NCBI RefSeq assembly: GCF_039652435.2
Contig: NZ_CP190246.1
Coordinates: 2,170,001 to 2,234,000 of the forward strand
Reading direction: 5' to 3'
DNA from: Niabella insulamsoli
GTDB taxonomy: Bacteria; Bacteroidota; Bacteroidia; Chitinophagales; Chitinophagaceae
DNA length: 64,000 bases
Positions within the stretch are counted from its first letter, which is position 1. Every line of letters starts with the position of its first letter. Positions 63,108 through 64,000 of this stretch are shown here, piece by piece. The notes under the pieces were generated by a model. It searched no databases, was not told the DNA's origin, and saw only the letters and a program-made list of their open reading frames with translations. Made by a program: the position numbers and the translations under genes.

Positions 63108-64000
63108 ATGCTGTCAAAAGAAAAATACAGGAAGTATTCAGTTCAGGAACTTATATGCGATGAAAGTTTCCAAAACTGGATTTATAAAGCCGATCCGGAA
63201 AGTGATGCTTTTTGGAAAAGCCTGGCCCTGGAAAGCCCTCAGCAGGAAGCTTCCATCCGGCTCGCGTCCGACTTGTTGAAAAGTATTGCTTTCCGGGTAG
63301 ACAAACCGGCCGATGGCCGTGCAGCTGCGTCGCTTCAGCAGACGCTGGAGCGAATCAATTTTAATGAATATTTTAAAACACGGGCGGCTGAAGAGCCGAC
63401 CTGGCGCCGCATTTGGAAGATAGCGGCAGCGCTGCTTCTGATTGCAGGGATTGCCTCCGTTTTGTGGTGGCTCGCTGGCGGAAAGGCAGGGAAAGAAGTG
63501 CTTTCTACCGCTTTTGGCGAGATTGATACCGCTCGTTTACCAGACGCCTCCATGATCATACTCAACGGCAACTCCCGTATTTCCCGGGCTGCGACCTGGA
63601 AGGCTGGTGCCCCACGGGAAGTCTGGCTGAGCGGCGAAGCCTATTTCGACGTCCGGCACCTGACCCCGGCGGGCGCCTCCGAAGCACAGCCGTTTAAGGT
63701 GTATGTCGGTCCTCTCACGGTGGAGGTTTTGGGCACAAGGTTCAACATCCGGCAGCGGAGAAGCGAAATAGCGATCGCCTTGCTGCAAGGCAGCGTCAGG
63801 CTTTCCTCCCCGCAGCAGGATGGCCCGATTGAGATGAAACCCGGCGACCTGATCCGGTTCGACACCACCACAAAGCAACTGATTAAGGCCACTACAGATA
63901 CCGAAAAAATCTCGTCCTGGACGCAGAAAAAGCTGATACTTACCAACCCGACGCTACGGGAAATCTGTTCCTATCTCGAAGATATTTATGGCAAAAAGAT
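63108..64000 (+). CDS. FecR-type anti-sigma factor, 3' end cut by window edge
   Basis: The frame opens at the ATG at 63108 and has no stop before the window ends (about 297 codons seen). An N-terminal cytoplasmic part (about 1-100) holds the expected sigma-binding region, followed by one membrane helix (about 105-123: IAAALLLIAGIASVLWWLAG) and a periplasmic FecR domain with TAFGEIDTARLPDASMIILN, VWLSGEAYFDV, VEVLGTRFNI and VRLSSP motifs. The beginning of a C-terminal secretin/TonB-short-like region (LTNPTLREICSYLEDIYG) is reached at the edge. It should hold the preceding sigma factor inactive until a transporter signals. Confidence 0.92.
   Translation, partial: MLSKEKYRKYSVQELICDESFQNWIYKADPESDAFWKSLALESPQQEASIRLASDLLKSIAFRVDKPADGRAAASLQQTLERINFNEYFKTRAAEEPTWRRIWKIAAALLLIAGIASVLWWLAGGKAGKEVLSTAFGEIDTARLPDASMIILNGNSRISRAATWKAGAPREVWLSGEAYFDVRHLTPAGASEAQPFKVYVGPLTVEVLGTRFNIRQRRSEIAIALLQGSVRLSSPQQDGPIEMKPGDLIRFDTTTKQLIKATTDTEKISSWTQKKLILTNPTLREICSYLEDIYGKK

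Noticed and set aside
1..64000. CRISPR arrays, tRNA or rRNA genes, insertion sequences, integrases, prophage genes
   Set aside because: Reading intergenic regions on both strands showed no spaced direct-repeat array, no cloverleaf or rRNA-like stretch, and no transposase or recombinase protein. A covariance-model search was not possible here.

Overview
The window looks like a chromosomal segment of a Bacteroidota bacterium, most likely Chitinophagaceae-like (Niabella/Niastella/Chitinophaga type; the genus is a guess). The basis is three SusC/SusD pairs, a hybrid-two-component-type glycan sensor, ECF sigma/FecR signalling, many secreted glycoside hydrolases, few recognisable Shine-Dalgarno sequences and sparse TAnnTTTG-type promoter boxes. 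GC content is moderate. No rRNA, tRNA, CRISPR array, insertion sequence or integrase was recognised. Both ends cut genes: an SGNH esterase on the left and a FecR anti-sigma factor on the right.

Layout. (1) 1-8.3 kb: 3' part of a sialate O-acetylesterase-like gene; an ECF sigma factor followed 3 bp later by a GH92 mannosidase; diverging from these, a glycan sensor kinase and an AraC-type response regulator that together make a hybrid sensor cut in two at an ATGA overlap. (2) 8.3-14.2 kb: glycosidase cluster GH16, GH123-like, GH29 on the minus strand and a second GH29 on the plus strand, with no SusCD of its own. (3) 14.2-15.8 kb: an AT-rich three-gene HipBST-like toxin-antitoxin module preceded by three evenly spaced palindromic operators. 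(4) 15.9-26.2 kb: AraC regulator, PhyH-type dioxygenase, SusC, SusD and a GH106-type rhamnosidase. (5) 26.2-44.5 kb: a sialic acid utilisation locus on the minus strand: SusC, SusD, sulfatase, NAL-type lyase, Kelch mutarotase, MFS transporter, GH33 sialidase, sialate O-acetylesterase, AGE-type epimerase, then GH95 and a metallophosphoesterase, with a divergent GntR/FadR-type regulator. (6) 44.6-51.3 kb: CE15-like esterase divergent from a third SusCD pair that ends at a strong hairpin. (7) 51.3-58.8 kb: GNAT, GH2, a PAS/GAF protein with no ATPase domain, MscS and MarC membrane proteins. (8) 58.9-62.3 kb: FdhF/YdeP-type molybdoenzyme with FdhD. (9) 62.4-64 kb: ECF sigma and FecR, probably the head of another TonB-linked locus.

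Working together. The sialic acid locus reads as a nearly complete route. Surface SusCD import a sialylated glycan; sulfatase, O-acetylesterase, sialidase and fucosidase strip it; the mutarotase and MFS carrier deliver free sialic acid; the lyase and epimerase convert it to ManNAc plus pyruvate and then to GlcNAc. No sugar kinase or NagA/NagB is present in the window. The nearby mannosidase, GalNAc-ase-like, GH16 and fucosidase genes fit dismantling of a complex animal-type (mucin, N-glycan or glycolipid) glycan. GH106 and CE15 point instead to plant-type substrates, so the island probably serves several glycans.

The best candidates for new biology are the HipBST-like module with its operator triplet, the split hybrid sensor, the decayed extra GDSL domain in the sialate esterase, the sulfatase built into a sialic acid operon, and the PAS/GAF protein that ends straight after a phosphoacceptor-like helix.
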